From NCBI GenBank assembly GCA_966211335.1, contig CBIHNF010000001.1, forward strand, positions 372,001-436,000: 64,000 bases of DNA, written 5' to 3'. A program made the translations under genes and the position numbers. The stretch's first letter is position 1. Every line of letters begins with the position of its first letter. Source of the stretch: JAPWJZ01 sp966211335. GTDB taxonomy: Bacteria > Pseudomonadota > Alphaproteobacteria > Micavibrionales > UBA2020. A model generated the notes under the pieces. It ran no database searches and had not been told where the DNA came from. It saw only the letters and a program-made list of their open reading frames with translations. Shown one piece after another: positions 48,806 through 57,756 of the stretch.

Positions 48806-50428
48806 TTACTTCGGCAGATGCGCCAGAACTGCCGCGACCCAATCCGGCTTTGACAGTGCGAAGAAGGCGAGGGCGAGCCAAGGGATAAGTGTCGTGAAAA
48901 TCGCGGTCATGCCCTGTTTGCCGGCGGGGGGCAGGCCTTTGTCTTCCTCGCTCTTCACATTATTGGGCAGCAGTTTTTTGAGCGCACCGGCGGCAACCAC
49001 TTTAATCGTCAACCATGCGGCAAGGTAGCCGAGCAGGTACACCGCAATATCGCCCGCCACCTGTAACTGCGCCTTGTTGTTGAGGGCAAAGGTTTGCTGC
49101 ACATAGGCATGCGCCGGCGTCATGAAGTAACCTGCGGAAATGGCGGCGGCGATAACGGTGCCGATAATCAGGCCCTTGGTTTTTGGCGCGCGCGCCATGG
49201 CGGCAAGCGCGTTGTCGGCATATTTCACAATCGCTTTCGCGTATTTGTCCGACAGTACCAGCGGATATTCTTTTGTAATCTGCTGATAGACCTGCCGTTT
49301 CGAATGATGCGCAAGGCCGCTTAAAGCCTTGCGGATAACGCGGAATTTGCAGGCCTGATCGACCAGCGCTTCGGCCGCCAGCGGGCCCTTGGCCAGCTTG
49401 AACAGCGCGTTGATGCCGGGCTTCACAATATTATCCAGCAGCGCGTCGATATGCGTGATAAGGCCGGTGAGGCCCGCGACGGTCGCGGGGTATTGCTTGC
49501 CTTCGATCGAGAATTCCACGTTTGCAATCGGCAGGAATGCGACATAAGGGATGACGAGGAATTTTTCCTCCGGCACCTCATGCAGGCGGAAAATTTCGGC
49601 ATGGTCGTTGGTTGCCAGCTGGCGTACGCCCAAATGCTCCATCATCGCCTGCACATCCTGCGGCAGGTGCTGGCGGTCAACCTCGAAGCTTGCTTCGGCA
49701 TGGAAGGTCATGTCGAAAATCCAGGTCCAGAAGCCGGACTGGTCGCATTCCGTGCAGCCGATCACGCCCTTGCCGGCGCATTTGCCGCAGCGCAATTGTG
49801 TTGCGCCCTGGCAGGTGCGGCAGGTGGTGCGGCCGGTCGCATTGCAGGTGGTGCAGGGGATGCGGTCCCCGTCCGGCCCGTTGACCGCACCGGCGCCAAA
49901 GCAGGTCGGGCACTGCGCAATGCCTTGCGCGTTGCAGCCGGGGCAGGGCACCGCGCCGGTTTTGGAGCAGATGTTGCAGGCATAGCTCGCCTGTCCGCCG
50001 CATTTGGTGCATTCGTCCACGACGCAGAAATCGCGCTTGGTGACCGCGAGCGGCAGGCGGAAGGGCTTCATGCCCCAGCCGCGGCCCTGGTCTTTATCAA
50101 TGTGCTGCATCAGCTCGACCTGCACATCTTTCGACGCGATGTGTTCGCTCGCAATGCCGGCGGCAAGGCCCATGATCGCGGCTTCATTCGCCATGACCTG
50201 CCCGTGCGGGCGTTTGCCTTTCAGCTGGCTTTTGACGACATCGGGCTTGAGGACGATATGAATGGCACCCGGGATTTGATGGACAAGGGTTTCATGGCGC
50301 GCAACACGCACCTGCTCCGCCTTCAGCCCGTTGCCGTCGACAAGGCGTCCCAGCTTGTCAGCGGCTTTCTGGCCGATCTGGAAGTGGACTTCTGCCGGCT
50401 GTTCGGGAAGGAAATCGGGCTCGGACAT
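48806..50428 (-). CDS. DnaJ-type multi-CxxC zinc-finger membrane protein
   Basis: 540 residues. Residues 140-228 hold eight CxxC pairs (CTKC, CNIC, CPGC, CPTC, CTTC, CRTC, CGKC, CTEC) with interspersed GxG, the DnaJ cysteine-rich layout doubled, predicting four zinc sites. There is no J domain; the N-terminal 130 residues are soluble. After a beta-rich middle come membrane segments near GLIIGTVIAAAISAGYFM, VAVYLLGYLAAWLTIKVVA and LIPWLALAFFALS. The function is unknown; the zinc region may bind unfolded protein or act as a redox or assembly module at the membrane. Confidence 0.8.
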   Translation of the reverse strand: MSEPDFLPEQPAEVHFQIGQKAADKLGRLVDGNGLKAEQVRVARHETLVHQIPGAIHIVLKPDVVKSQLKGKRPHGQVMANEAAIMGLAAGIASEHIASKDVQVELMQHIDKDQGRGWGMKPFRLPLAVTKRDFCVVDECTKCGGQASYACNICSKTGAVPCPGCNAQGIAQCPTCFGAGAVNGPDGDRIPCTTCNATGRTTCRTCQGATQLRCGKCAGKGVIGCTECDQSGFWTWIFDMTFHAEASFEVDRQHLPQDVQAMMEHLGVRQLATNDHAEIFRLHEVPEEKFLVIPYVAFLPIANVEFSIEGKQYPATVAGLTGLITHIDALLDNIVKPGINALFKLAKGPLAAEALVDQACKFRVIRKALSGLAHHSKRQVYQQITKEYPLVLSDKYAKAIVKYADNALAAMARAPKTKGLIIGTVIAAAISAGYFMTPAHAYVQQTFALNNKAQLQVAGDIAVYLLGYLAAWLTIKVVAAGALKKLLPNNVKSEEDKGLPPAGKQGMTAIFTTLIPWLALAFFALSKPDWVAAVLAHLPK

Positions 50429-50429
50429 G

Positions 50430-51158
50430 TCAGGTACCGGTGTGCGCCTTCTTCTTCGGCGTCAGGTGGGTCGCCAGGAAATCAATCGTGCGCGCATTCG
50501 CCTGCCGCGCCGCTTCCTTGTCGTAGTGCGCGCCGCCTTCGCGGGCGAAGGCATGGTCGACATCGGGGTAGACGTGAATTTCGATGTTCTTGTGCTTGTT
50601 CAGCGAGGTCAAAATCTTCTGCTGCGCGGCGATGGGGACGAACTTGTCCTTCTCCGCGATATGCATCAGGAGTTGTTTTTTGATGTTCTTGGCTTCATCC
50701 AGCAGCTCTTCAATGCCGACGCCGTAATAGCTGACGTTGCAATCGGCGTCCGAGCGCGCGGCCATCAGATACGCCAGCTTGCCGCCAAGGCAGTAGCCGA
50801 GGGTGCCGACTTTTTCGGTCGCGTTGTCATCCTTCCGCTGGAATTCCAGCGTCGCCTTCAGGTCTTCAATGCCAAGGTCGACGTCAAAGCCGTTATAAAG
50901 CTGGAAGGCCTTCTGCCATTCCGATTCCGATTTGTCGGTGATCTGCACGCCGGGTTCCTGACGCCAGAACAGGTCAGGGCAGATGGCGACGAAGCCCGCA
51001 TGCGCCAGCTGGTCGCAGATGCCACGCATCACTTCATTGACGCCGAAAATTTCCTGAATGACGATGACGGAGGGCGCGGGCAGATCCGTTTCGGGGTAGG
51101 CGACATAGGCCATGAAGCTGCCGCCGTCCTTCGCCTTGATCTTGACTTCTTTTTTCAT
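50430..51158 (-). CDS. dienelactone hydrolase family protein
   Basis: 242 residues from ATG at 51158 with a strong GGAGGG ribosome site. The nucleophile Cys is in VGTLGYCLGGKLAY, the Asp near AEKDKFVP and the His in DVDHAFAREGG, the DLH triad. IVIQEIFGVNEVM near residue 33 is the family start motif. An alpha/beta hydrolase acting on lactones or esters; the actual substrate is not known. One base separates it from the multi-CxxC gene. Confidence 0.9.
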   Translation of the reverse strand: MKKEVKIKAKDGGSFMAYVAYPETDLPAPSVIVIQEIFGVNEVMRGICDQLAHAGFVAICPDLFWRQEPGVQITDKSESEWQKAFQLYNGFDVDLGIEDLKATLEFQRKDDNATEKVGTLGYCLGGKLAYLMAARSDADCNVSYYGVGIEELLDEAKNIKKQLLMHIAEKDKFVPIAAQQKILTSLNKHKNIEIHVYPDVDHAFAREGGAHYDKEAARQANARTIDFLATHLTPKKKAHTGT

Positions 51159-51244
51159 AGGTGCCCTCCGCTGGTTGTCACGGATAGAGACTAACCCGTT
51201 ATCAAAAACCGTCAATAACAATATCGGAAACAGGTGGTTAACTA

Positions 51245-53311
51245 TTATCCGTCGTTCGCGGCAGGGGTTTTCATGCGCTTGCGCTCTTCCAGCAGAAGTT
51301 TCCGGAATTCGTCTGCCTCCGTCACCGGCGCCATGCAGCTGCGGCCGGCGCAGATGTAGGCCGTGGCCCGCCCGCCAATCGCGGTCTTGCCGTGCGCGGG
51401 GTGGTCCTCCGGCAGGGGGCTTGCGCCTTCCGCCTCCAGCAATATCAGCCGCGGCAGGGAAACGGTTTTCAGAACGTCGAGGAGTGCCTCCCGCCCGGTC
51501 TTGCCCGCCAGCACGACGGTGACGGGATGCGCCAGGAAGTCGCTATTGCCCAGCAGCGTCGTGAGCGGGAAGAAGCGTTGCAGAATATCACCGCTGAATG
51601 CCCGCGCTGTCTCCTCCGCCCGTTCAAGGTATTGCGGCTTGCCGGTCATGAAATAGAGCCGTACCAGCACGCCCACCATGGTGCCGTTGCCGGACGGGGT
51701 TGCGGTATCATCCGCCGTTTTGGGGCGCAGTAGAAGGCCTGCTTCCGCGGCGCTGAAAAAGAAACCGTGATGCAGATTGTCCCAGTAATCATCCAGCAGA
51801 ATTTTCGCCCAGCTTTCCGCCTGCACCAGATAGGCGTGGTTGCGGGTGATTTCAAAAAACAGCGTCGCTGCCTGAATCATATTGGCGTAATCGTCCAGTG
51901 TGCCGGGGTGCGTCGCGCGGCCATCGCACCAGCTGTGCTGCAGGCGGCCATCTTCCGCCGTCATTTGGCGCGTGACAAAACGGAACGCGCGGCCGGCGGC
52001 TTCCAGATAGGCCGCATCGCCCAAGGCCTGATGCGCCTGCAGCAGCGCGGAAATGGCAAGCCCGTTCCAGTCGGCGAGAACTTTTCCATCGCGCTGCGGC
52101 GGCTGGCGCTTGCCGCGCGCCGCCAGTAATTTCGTGCGCAAACCCTCCAGCCGCTGTTCCTCCGCCGCTGACAGATAGGCAGGGTGCTTCAAGCGGTTGA
52201 GGATATTGCTATCCTCCCAGTTGCCGAACACCGTTACATCATAGGTCTGCTTGAACAGCAGCGCTTCCGCGCCCAAAACCTCGTCCACTTCCTTCGCCGA
52301 CCAGACGTAATAAGCGCCTTCGTGCTTATGCCCTGTGCCATCGTTGCTGTCGGCATCAAAGCTGCTGGCAAAGGCACCATCACCATCAAATTCCACCGCC
52401 ATATCGCGCAGCAGGAAGGCAATGGTTTCGCGGATGCGCTGCGCAAACAGCGGGTTTTGCGCCTCTTTATATACTTCCGACAGCAGCGAGATAAACTGCG
52501 CGTTGTCGTAGAGCATTTTTTCAAAATGCGGCACCAGCCATTCGGCATCCACCGTATAGCGCGCGAAACCGCCACCGAGGTGGTCGTAGATGCCGCCCTG
52601 GCACATCTGGCTTAAGCTATGCACCACGGCAGAGCGGAACACATCATTGCCGCTGCGGATGTAATTGTCCCACAGCAGCGACATCGCGGGCAGCGACGGG
52701 AACTTCGGCGCTTCGCCGAGGCCCCCATGCGCCGCATCAATGGCGGAAAGGAAGTAAAAGCCGATTTTATCCAGCTGCTCCCGCGTCACAATATGCCCCT
52801 CGCGCGGGGCCTGCAGTTTTTCAAGCGCGGTCGTCAGGCTTTTGACGTTATGCGTGATGCGCTCCTGCTCCTGCCCCCAGCTTTTGGCGACGCCGCGCAA
52901 GACTTCTTTAAAGGCTGGAAGGCCATGCCGCGCCAGCGGGGGAAAATAAGTGCCGCCCCAGAACGGCTCGCCCTCCGGCGTTAAAAACATGGTCAGCGGC
53001 CAGCCGCCCTGCTGCCCCAGCAGCGCAAGTGCGTTCTGGTAGATCATGTCAATATCGGGGCGTTCCTCGCGGTCAACCTTGATGCTGATGAAATGCTGGT
53101 TCATGAGGTCGGCGGCATCCGCCTCCTCGAAGCTTTCATGCGCCATCACATGGCACCAGTGGCAGGCGGCATAGCCGATGGAGAGGAGAATGGGCTTATT
53201 CTCCGCCTTGGCTTTGGCAAGGGCAAAACTGCCCCAGGGCATCCAGTGCACAGGGTTATCCTTGTGCTGGAGCAGGTAGGGGCTGGTTTCCTTGCTTAAC
53301 AGGTTTGCCAT
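51245..53311 (-). CDS. thioredoxin-domain protein, DUF255 / YyaL-SSP411 family
   Basis: 688 residues, full length. N-terminal thioredoxin-like domain: SPYLLQHKDNPVHWMPW, the CHWCHVM redox motif near residue 49 and FISIKVDREERPDIDMIYQ. A six-hairpin glycosidase-like domain follows with GGIYDHLGGGFARYTVD and LADWNGLAISALLQAH. The family spans bacteria to human SPATA20; its enzymatic role is unknown. The gene is divergent from the 2Fe-2S ferredoxin gene. Confidence 0.94.
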   Translation of the reverse strand: MANLLSKETSPYLLQHKDNPVHWMPWGSFALAKAKAENKPILLSIGYAACHWCHVMAHESFEEADAADLMNQHFISIKVDREERPDIDMIYQNALALLGQQGGWPLTMFLTPEGEPFWGGTYFPPLARHGLPAFKEVLRGVAKSWGQEQERITHNVKSLTTALEKLQAPREGHIVTREQLDKIGFYFLSAIDAAHGGLGEAPKFPSLPAMSLLWDNYIRSGNDVFRSAVVHSLSQMCQGGIYDHLGGGFARYTVDAEWLVPHFEKMLYDNAQFISLLSEVYKEAQNPLFAQRIRETIAFLLRDMAVEFDGDGAFASSFDADSNDGTGHKHEGAYYVWSAKEVDEVLGAEALLFKQTYDVTVFGNWEDSNILNRLKHPAYLSAAEEQRLEGLRTKLLAARGKRQPPQRDGKVLADWNGLAISALLQAHQALGDAAYLEAAGRAFRFVTRQMTAEDGRLQHSWCDGRATHPGTLDDYANMIQAATLFFEITRNHAYLVQAESWAKILLDDYWDNLHHGFFFSAAEAGLLLRPKTADDTATPSGNGTMVGVLVRLYFMTGKPQYLERAEETARAFSGDILQRFFPLTTLLGNSDFLAHPVTVVLAGKTGREALLDVLKTVSLPRLILLEAEGASPLPEDHPAHGKTAIGGRATAYICAGRSCMAPVTEADEFRKLLLEERKRMKTPAANDG

Positions 53312-53385
53312 GGGGGTAAATTCAACTTGTCGCCATCGTTGCTTATGCTTTACCTTACAACAGCAAACAAGCTTTGGGAAACATC

Positions 53386-53772
53386 ATGAGCACCGATAAA
53401 ATGTTTTACAGCCAGCACATCTTCTGCTGCACGAACGAGCGCCCGCCAGATGCGCCGCGCGGCAGCTGCAAGGCCAAGGGTTCGGTTGAACTCCGCAATT
53501 ACATGAATGCGCGGCTGAAAGAATTGGGTCTGAAGGACGGCCGCCGTGTCAATTCCGCCGGCTGCCTCGACCGCTGCGAGCTGGGGCCCGTCATGGTGAT
53601 CTACCCTGAAGGTACCTGGTACACCTATGCGACCAAGGCCGATATTGATGAAATTCTGGAACGCCATGTCGAAAACGGCGAAAAGGTGGAACGCCTGCTG
53701 CTGACCCCTGACCAGAAGACTTTGAGCGAAGCCCAGCAAGACGGAAGGCTGCCGCCGACCGCGATTTGCTGA
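53386..53772 (+). CDS. (2Fe-2S) thioredoxin-like ferredoxin
   Basis: 128 residues from ATG at 53386. Four Cys in the Shethna/TRX-ferredoxin spacing: HIFCCTNERPPDAPRGSC, then AGCLDRCELGPVM. The KGSVELRNYM and VMVIYPEGTWYTY segments fit the NuoE-like thioredoxin fold. It carries one [2Fe-2S] cluster. Its last base is the first base of the mnmE start codon. Confidence 0.9.
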   Translation: MSTDKMFYSQHIFCCTNERPPDAPRGSCKAKGSVELRNYMNARLKELGLKDGRRVNSAGCLDRCELGPVMVIYPEGTWYTYATKADIDEILERHVENGEKVERLLLTPDQKTLSEAQQDGRLPPTAIC

Positions 53773-55070
53773 TGGAGACGATTTACGCACTCACCACCGG
53801 TTCTTACCGCGCGGGCGTTGCCATCATCCGCGTCTCCGGCCCGCAAGCGATTGAATGTTTCAAGCGCCTCTGCCTTAAATCGCATTTCACGCCGCGCCTT
53901 GCCGCCATCCATACGCTGACGGATCCGTCATCCGGCCATCTGCTGGATTTTCGCAGCATTGTCACCATCTTCCCGGGGCCGAACAGTTTCACCGGCGAAG
54001 ACACGGTTGAATTCAACCTGCATGGGGGTAGAGCGATTATTGAAGGCGTGTTGAAAGCACTGTCGCACCTGCCCGGTTGCCGCCTTGCCGAACCCGGCGA
54101 ATTCACCAAGCGCGCCTTCCAGAACGGCAAGATTGATCTGACCGAAGCTGAAGCCATTGCCGATATTATTGACGCCGAAACCGAAGCGCAAAAACTGCAG
54201 GCGCTGGACCAGGTCGCGGGCAGTCTGCGCATCCTCTATCAGGGCTGGTCGGAAAATTTAAGTGGCCTGCTGGCGCATCAGGAAGCCGATATCGAATTCC
54301 CCGAAGATGATATGCCGCAAGGAATCGCCGCAGGGCTGCAGCCGCAGGTGAAAAAACTGCTGGAAGAAATCACCGCGCATTTAAACGATGGCCGCAGGGG
54401 CGAGCGGCTGCGCGAAGGCATCCGCATTGCCATTTTCGGCGCGCCCAATGCCGGCAAATCGAGCCTGCTCAACGCCCTCGCGCAGCGCGACGCCGCGATT
54501 GTCTCGGACGAAGCCGGCACCACGCGCGATATCATTGAAGTGCATCTCGACCTTGGTGGCTACCCCGTCATTCTCGCCGATACCGCGGGCCTCCGCGAAA
54601 CCAGCAATAAGATCGAGGCGGAAGGTATTCGAAGAGCAGCCGCCCATGTGCAGGAAGCCGATTTGAAAATCGCCCTGTTTGATGGCACCAAGCCGCAGGA
54701 CAGTGAAACGCAAAAACTTGTCGATGCCAATACCATTATCGCTTTTACAAAAGCCGATGTGCAGCCGCATGACGGGTTGAATATCTCGGCCACGACAGGG
54801 CAGGGGATAGATCAGCTCCTGAAAATCCTCGGCGAAAAAACCGCCGCCGCCTTCAAGTCAAAATCCGGCCCGCCGCTCACAAGGGCGCGCCACCGCGCCG
54901 CGCTGGAGGAAGCTGCGGCCGCGCTCACGCGCTGCCTCAACGCCCCGCTGCCCGAACTCGCGGCGGAAGATTTACGCCTCGCCCTTCGCGCCCTCGGCGC
55001 CATTACGGGCCGCGTGCATGTCGAAGAACTGCTCGATAAAATCTTCAGGGATTTCTGTATCGGGAAGTAA
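53772..55070 (+). CDS. mnmE: tRNA modification GTPase MnmE
   Basis: 432 residues from ATG at 53772 (METIYALTTGS). FTGEDTVEFNLHGG and AEPGEFTKRAFQNGKIDL are the THF-binding N-domain; the G domain starts GAPNAGKSSLLNAL near residue 222, with DEAGTTRDIIEV and ADTAGLRETSN; the C-terminus CIGK ends as in the family (CxGK). With MnmG it makes cmnm5U34. Here it is 24 kb away from mnmG and on the other side of oriC. It overlaps the ferredoxin gene by one base. Confidence 0.96.
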   Translation: METIYALTTGSYRAGVAIIRVSGPQAIECFKRLCLKSHFTPRLAAIHTLTDPSSGHLLDFRSIVTIFPGPNSFTGEDTVEFNLHGGRAIIEGVLKALSHLPGCRLAEPGEFTKRAFQNGKIDLTEAEAIADIIDAETEAQKLQALDQVAGSLRILYQGWSENLSGLLAHQEADIEFPEDDMPQGIAAGLQPQVKKLLEEITAHLNDGRRGERLREGIRIAIFGAPNAGKSSLLNALAQRDAAIVSDEAGTTRDIIEVHLDLGGYPVILADTAGLRETSNKIEAEGIRRAAAHVQEADLKIALFDGTKPQDSETQKLVDANTIIAFTKADVQPHDGLNISATTGQGIDQLLKILGEKTAAAFKSKSGPPLTRARHRAALEEAAAALTRCLNAPLPELAAEDLRLALRALGAITGRVHVEELLDKIFRDFCIGK

Positions 55071-55072
55071 TT

Positions 55073-55480
55073 TTAAGCTGTTGGCGGCTTGAAGCGCGGC
55101 GGCTTCATCGGTTTCAGCGATGTCAGCAGGCCCTGCCGCGCGACATCCGCATGGTCGGGGGCGCGCTCCGGCACGATTTGGGAATCAAGACTTAAGAGCA
55201 GCCGGCCTTTATGATCCGGCAACAGGTAAAGGTCGGCGCGGGTCTCTACAAATTCCATGGTGATCATCGTGCCCGGCCAAATCACGCGGACGGTCAGGCC
55301 GTTTTCAGCGGCGGCCCCACGCACATCGCTCATCAGTTTAAAAGTTTTCGGCGTCAGCACATCGTTGGCGACTTTTACCTTGGTGCCGTTGAGGTCAATT
55401 TCCTTGTCGCCCGGTTCCATCGCGGCCTCAAGGCCGACGAAGCGCCCGAAAATATCGCGAAGGCGCTCTTTCGTGATCAT
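55073..55480 (-). CDS. hypothetical protein of a duplicated pair (copy 2)
   Basis: 135 residues. SDVRGAAAENGLTVRVIWPG aligns with NIRAAAKEEGLNARIILPN of the next gene upstream, and both end in an RFK-P tail (SLKPMKPPRFKPP here). DLYLLPDHKGRLLLSL matches VYIVLYGDGKYRTSL. So the two genes arose by duplication. It is soluble, alpha/beta. It starts inside the upstream gene's stop (ATGA at 55477-55480), so translation is coupled. No family recognised. Confidence 0.7.
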   Translation of the reverse strand: MITKERLRDIFGRFVGLEAAMEPGDKEIDLNGTKVKVANDVLTPKTFKLMSDVRGAAAENGLTVRVIWPGTMITMEFVETRADLYLLPDHKGRLLLSLDSQIVPERAPDHADVARQGLLTSLKPMKPPRFKPPTA

Positions 55481-55974
55481 AGCTTGATGCCCGCGGCAGG
55501 CTTGAAGCGCACGGTCTTCATCGGCGTTGTGGCGCGCGTCGTGCCCTGCAGCAGGCTGTCGGCAAAGCTGTCGGCCAGCGCCTTGGTGGCGGCTGTGGCT
55601 GCGGCATCTTTTTCTTTCTGGCGCGGGCTGGTAAAGACGGGCTCTTCCTTCGGCGCAAACACAAGGCCGCTACGGCCAAGGCTGGTGCGGTATTTGCCGT
55701 CGCCGTACAGCACAATATAAACGTCAATGCCCTTGGGATCGGTGTTGTCGCCCGGCACCTTGTTCGGCAGGATGATGCGGGCGTTGAGGCCTTCTTCCTT
55801 CGCCGCGGCGCGGATGTTCTGGAACAGCGGCGGGTCATTCACGGCGGGCACGGTTTCGACAATGGTCATGGTTCCAGCGCCGGCGCCCGCGGTAACAACG
55901 TGCTTATCCTCGAACATATCGATCTCCACGCCCATCAGGCTGGCAAAATCGGGGATGGCGGGGGAAATGGTCAT
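55477..55974 (-). CDS. hypothetical protein of a duplicated pair (copy 1)
   Basis: 165 residues. The fold is like copy 2 (NIRAAAKEEGLNARIILPN, VYIVLYGDGKYRTSLG) with an extra N-terminal strand region (MTISPAIPDFASLMGVEID) and a helical Ala/Lys-rich insert before the tail PMKTVRFKPAAGIKL. The tail resembles the ends of copy 2 and of the 26131 protein. A leftward promoter-like TTGACA occurs near 56035. Function unknown. Confidence 0.7.
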   Translation of the reverse strand: MTISPAIPDFASLMGVEIDMFEDKHVVTAGAGAGTMTIVETVPAVNDPPLFQNIRAAAKEEGLNARIILPNKVPGDNTDPKGIDVYIVLYGDGKYRTSLGRSGLVFAPKEEPVFTSPRQKEKDAAATAATKALADSFADSLLQGTTRATTPMKTVRFKPAAGIKL

Positions 55975-56147
55975 GGGAATCTCTTGCGGCCCTTTTTAAC
56001 GTTCAGAAACAATACACCCGTGACCACCAATATGTCAAATAATATCAATATATTAGCTGTTTTATCAACGGCTTAACCGCCATCTTGCTTTTACCCTAAA
56101 AACCCCGTACCAATAGTTGAAACCCCCAAAAAATCTGATGGTTTCGC

Positions 56148-56170
56148 CGCCGGCCGTTAAAAAGCCGGCG
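56148..56170 (+). other. small hairpin in the guaC leader
   Basis: CGCCGGC (56148-56154) and GCCGGCG (56164-56170) pair with a 9-base A-rich loop, 42 bases upstream of guaC. It could be an attenuator or chance; no purine riboswitch core is recognisable. Confidence 0.4.
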
Positions 56171-56211
56171 TTTCCGCCTGCGCCTTGCGGGCAATTCTTG
56201 TGGAGTAAACC

Positions 56212-57216
56212 ATGCGCATTGAATCCGAACCAAAACTTGATTTTGACGACGTCCTGATCCGCCCGAAGCGCTCGCGCCTCAAATCCCGCTCGGAAGTGGA
56301 TGTCCGCCGCACCTTCAAGACGCCGCATTCGGGGGAAGAAATTACCGGCGTGCCTATCATCGCCGCCAACATGGATACCGTCGGCACGCTCAAAATGGCG
56401 GCCGCGCTCGCCTCCCACGGCATGTTCACCTCGCTGCACAAGCATTACAAGATTGACGAGCTGGTGGCGGCAAAAATCTCGACCGATTATTCCTTCATCA
56501 CCTTCGGCATCGATGACATGGAATCGATCGACAAGGTCATGGCGGCATTGCCGGGTGCCAACAAAATCTGCCTCGATGTCGCCAACGGCTATACCGAGCG
56601 CTTTATCGACTTCCTGCGCGACGTGCGCAAACACCACCCGAAAAAAATCATCATGGCCGGCAACGTCGCGACCGCCGACATGACGGAAGCGCTGATTTTG
56701 GCGGGCGCGGATATCGTGAAGGTCGGCATCGGCCCCGGCTCCGCCTGCATGACGCGGGCGATGACGGGCATCGGCTATCCGCAGCTTTCCGCCATCATCG
56801 AATGCGCGGATGCGGCGCACGGCCTTGGCGGTTTTATCTGCGCCGACGGCGGCTGCAAAATGCCGGGCGATGTGGCGAAGGCCTTTGCAGGCGGCGCCGA
56901 TTTCGTCATGCTCGGCGGCATGCTGGCGGGCCATACGGAATCTCTGGATGACGAACAGCTCGCCGCTGTCAAAGGCAAGGGCTCGGGCAAGATCGAGTAC
57001 TACGGCATGTCCTCCAAAGTCGCGATGGATAAATATTCCGGCGGCGTTGCGTCCCACCGCGCGTCGGAAGGCCGCGTCATTACCATCGATTACAAGGGCG
57101 ATGTGAAGGAATCGGTGCAGGATATTCTGGGCGGCCTGCGTTCCGCCTGCACCTATGTCGGCGCGTCACGCTTGAAAGAACTCACCAAGCGCGCGACTTT
57201 TGTGATCAAGAAATAA
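56212..57216 (+). CDS. guaC: GMP reductase
   Basis: 334 residues, close to GuaC. LDFDDVLIRPKRS, IIAANMDTVGTLKMA, VGIGPGSACMTRAMTGIGYPQ with the catalytic Cys near residue 180, CADGGCKMPGDVAKAF and FVMLGGMLAGH are GuaC-type rather than IMPDH-type (no CBS domains, short). It turns GMP into IMP for purine balance. Its end overlaps the DUF2878 gene by 11 bases on the other strand. Confidence 0.92.
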   Translation: MRIESEPKLDFDDVLIRPKRSRLKSRSEVDVRRTFKTPHSGEEITGVPIIAANMDTVGTLKMAAALASHGMFTSLHKHYKIDELVAAKISTDYSFITFGIDDMESIDKVMAALPGANKICLDVANGYTERFIDFLRDVRKHHPKKIIMAGNVATADMTEALILAGADIVKVGIGPGSACMTRAMTGIGYPQLSAIIECADAAHGLGGFICADGGCKMPGDVAKAFAGGADFVMLGGMLAGHTESLDDEQLAAVKGKGSGKIEYYGMSSKVAMDKYSGGVASHRASEGRVITIDYKGDVKESVQDILGGLRSACTYVGASRLKELTKRATFVIKK

Positions 57217-57718
57217 ACTTATTTGGCCGCGCAAGGTAGATCCCCAGCGGCACATAACAGAACCAGAAAACGGCATAGGCGGCGAAAGCCCCTGTGCCGT
57301 TTATTTCAAGCACGCCAAAGCTGCCGCCCGAATAATAACTGAGAGGGCCAAAGACCGCGCCGAGAATAGCGGCAAGCCACAGTCGCTGCCGCAAGGGTTT
57401 TTGCAGCAGGGCGAAAGCCGGTGCAAACAACAGCCACAGCGCAAACAGCCAGAGCGGGAAGAAACTCTCGCTCTCAGCCGTGATGGTGATGAAGCCGATT
57501 TTCAAGGCGGCAAGATCCGCCAGAATGCCAAGGCTCACAATGCCCAGCAGCCGCGTGCAGTCACGAAAGCGCGGGTGCTGCGAAAAAACAAACAGCAGCC
57601 AGCCGACCAAAGGCACCAGCAGCGATGCGGCCTCATAGCCGTATTTGCCGAGCAGCACGGCCGCGAACCAGCCCAGCCAGAGCCAGGCATATAAAAACAG
57701 CGTCAGGTGTTTTGCCAT
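57206..57718 (-). CDS. DUF2878-like membrane protein
   Basis: 170 residues from ATG at 57718 with about five membrane segments (LFLYAWLWLGWFAAVLL, LLVPLVGWLLFVFS, FFPLWLFALWLLFAPAFALL, LWLAAILGAVFGPLSYYSG, AAYAVFWFCYVPLGIYLA). WLLFAPAFALL and GAVFGPLSYYSG look like DUF2878. Integral to the inner membrane, role unknown. Probably translated with the 34-residue upstream peptide. The 3' end overlaps guaC in the opposite direction. Confidence 0.75.
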   Translation of the reverse strand: MAKHLTLFLYAWLWLGWFAAVLLGKYGYEAASLLVPLVGWLLFVFSQHPRFRDCTRLLGIVSLGILADLAALKIGFITITAESESFFPLWLFALWLLFAPAFALLQKPLRQRLWLAAILGAVFGPLSYYSGGSFGVLEINGTGAFAAYAVFWFCYVPLGIYLARPNKFIS

Positions 57719-57756
57719 GACGCTGCTTTTATCGTATTTCCGGCGGATCGCCAAAT

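Noticed and set aside
49451..50683. A 410-codon rightward open frame
   Set aside because: Antisense to the multi-CxxC gene and the dienelactone hydrolase; spans two real genes and has no family features.
56000..56211. Purine riboswitch upstream of guaC
   Set aside because: No three-way junction core with the conserved loop sequences can be seen; only a short hairpin is present.
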